DNA from: Betaproteobacteria bacterium
GTDB lineage: Bacteria > Pseudomonadota > Gammaproteobacteria > Burkholderiales > Thiobacillaceae
NCBI GenBank assembly: GCA_016873905.1
Contig: VGVU01000091.1
Span: 1 to 5,297, forward strand
Reading direction: 5' to 3'
DNA: 5,297 bases
Shown: positions 5,133-5,297 of the stretch, in pieces
How the letters are laid out: the number at the start of each line of letters is the position of its first letter
How positions within the stretch are numbered: the first letter of the stretch is position 1
Program-made: the position numbers and the translations under genes
Notes under the pieces: model-generated
What the model saw: the letters and a program-made list of their open reading frames with translations, nothing else
The model's database searches: none
Told to the model about the DNA's origin: nothing

Positions 5133-5297
5133 TGCGCCTCATTTTTGCTGGTACGCCGGAGTTTGCGGCTCGCGCCCTGGAGGCCTTGATCGCCGCCGGG
5201 CACACGATTGTGCTGGTCCTGACCCAGCCGGATCGACCGGCGGGCCGGGGCATGAAGCTGACGCCAAGCCCCGTCAAGACGGTCGCGTTGCAACATG
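5132..5297 (+). CDS. fmt: Methionyl-tRNA formyltransferase (N-terminal 55 residues, runs off the right edge)
   Basis: Fmt transfers a formyl group from 10-formyltetrahydrofolate to methionyl-tRNA(fMet), the step before translation initiation; Def later removes this group. The visible protein starts MRLIFAGTPEFAARALEALI and continues to TQPDRPAGRG (31-40), MKLTPSPVK and VALQH. The FAGTPEFA opening and the TQPDRPAGRG-K block are hallmarks of the N-terminal Rossmann-like formyltransferase domain. The catalytic Asn/His/Asp residues and the C-terminal tRNA-binding domain lie beyond the edge. The ATG shares its A with the last base of the def TAA, so the gene is probably translated by ribosomes finishing def; upstream there is only a weak GAGA as Shine-Dalgarno. 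Nothing visible suggests truncation other than the window boundary. Confidence 0.96.
   Translation, partial: MRLIFAGTPEFAARALEALIAAGHTIVLVLTQPDRPAGRGMKLTPSPVKTVALQH

Overview
The window looks like ordinary chromosomal core DNA from a GC-rich proteobacterium. The protein sequences and gene order fit a Beta- or Gammaproteobacterium; I cannot place it further without database searches. Two divergent gene groups face away from a short promoter region at 4556-4628.

Rightward (+ strand): def (peptide deformylase, 4629-5132) and the first 55 codons of fmt (methionyl-tRNA formyltransferase, 5132 to the window edge). They are joined by a TAATG stop/start overlap. Together they add and remove the formyl group on initiator methionine, which is the classic bacterial pairing.

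Leftward (- strand): dprA (4555-3473), smg (3461-3006), a 920-residue topoisomerase III of the TopB type (2963-201), and then, after a 120-bp AT-rich gap, the first 26 codons of a peroxiredoxin (80 to the window edge). The dprA-smg-topB genes are tightly spaced (11 bp and 42 bp gaps) and probably form one transcription unit. The peroxiredoxin has its own strong ribosome binding site and probably its own promoter.

The def-fmt / dprA-smg arrangement is widespread in Proteobacteria. In E. coli the slot after smg holds yrdD, a small protein made only of topoisomerase-type zinc ribbons. Here the slot holds a complete topoisomerase whose C-terminus carries two zinc-ribbon modules, a topoisomerase I-type GRFGPY repeat and a Lys/Ala/Pro-rich histone H1-like tail.

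I see no mobile element, CRISPR array, phage gene, tRNA or rRNA. No new biological system is evident. The points worth a second look are the modular topoisomerase C-terminus, the unusual start of topB (GTG, no Shine-Dalgarno, in frame with the smg stop), a 25-bp IscR/Rrf2-like partial palindrome upstream of the peroxiredoxin, and the compact def/dprA promoter region.
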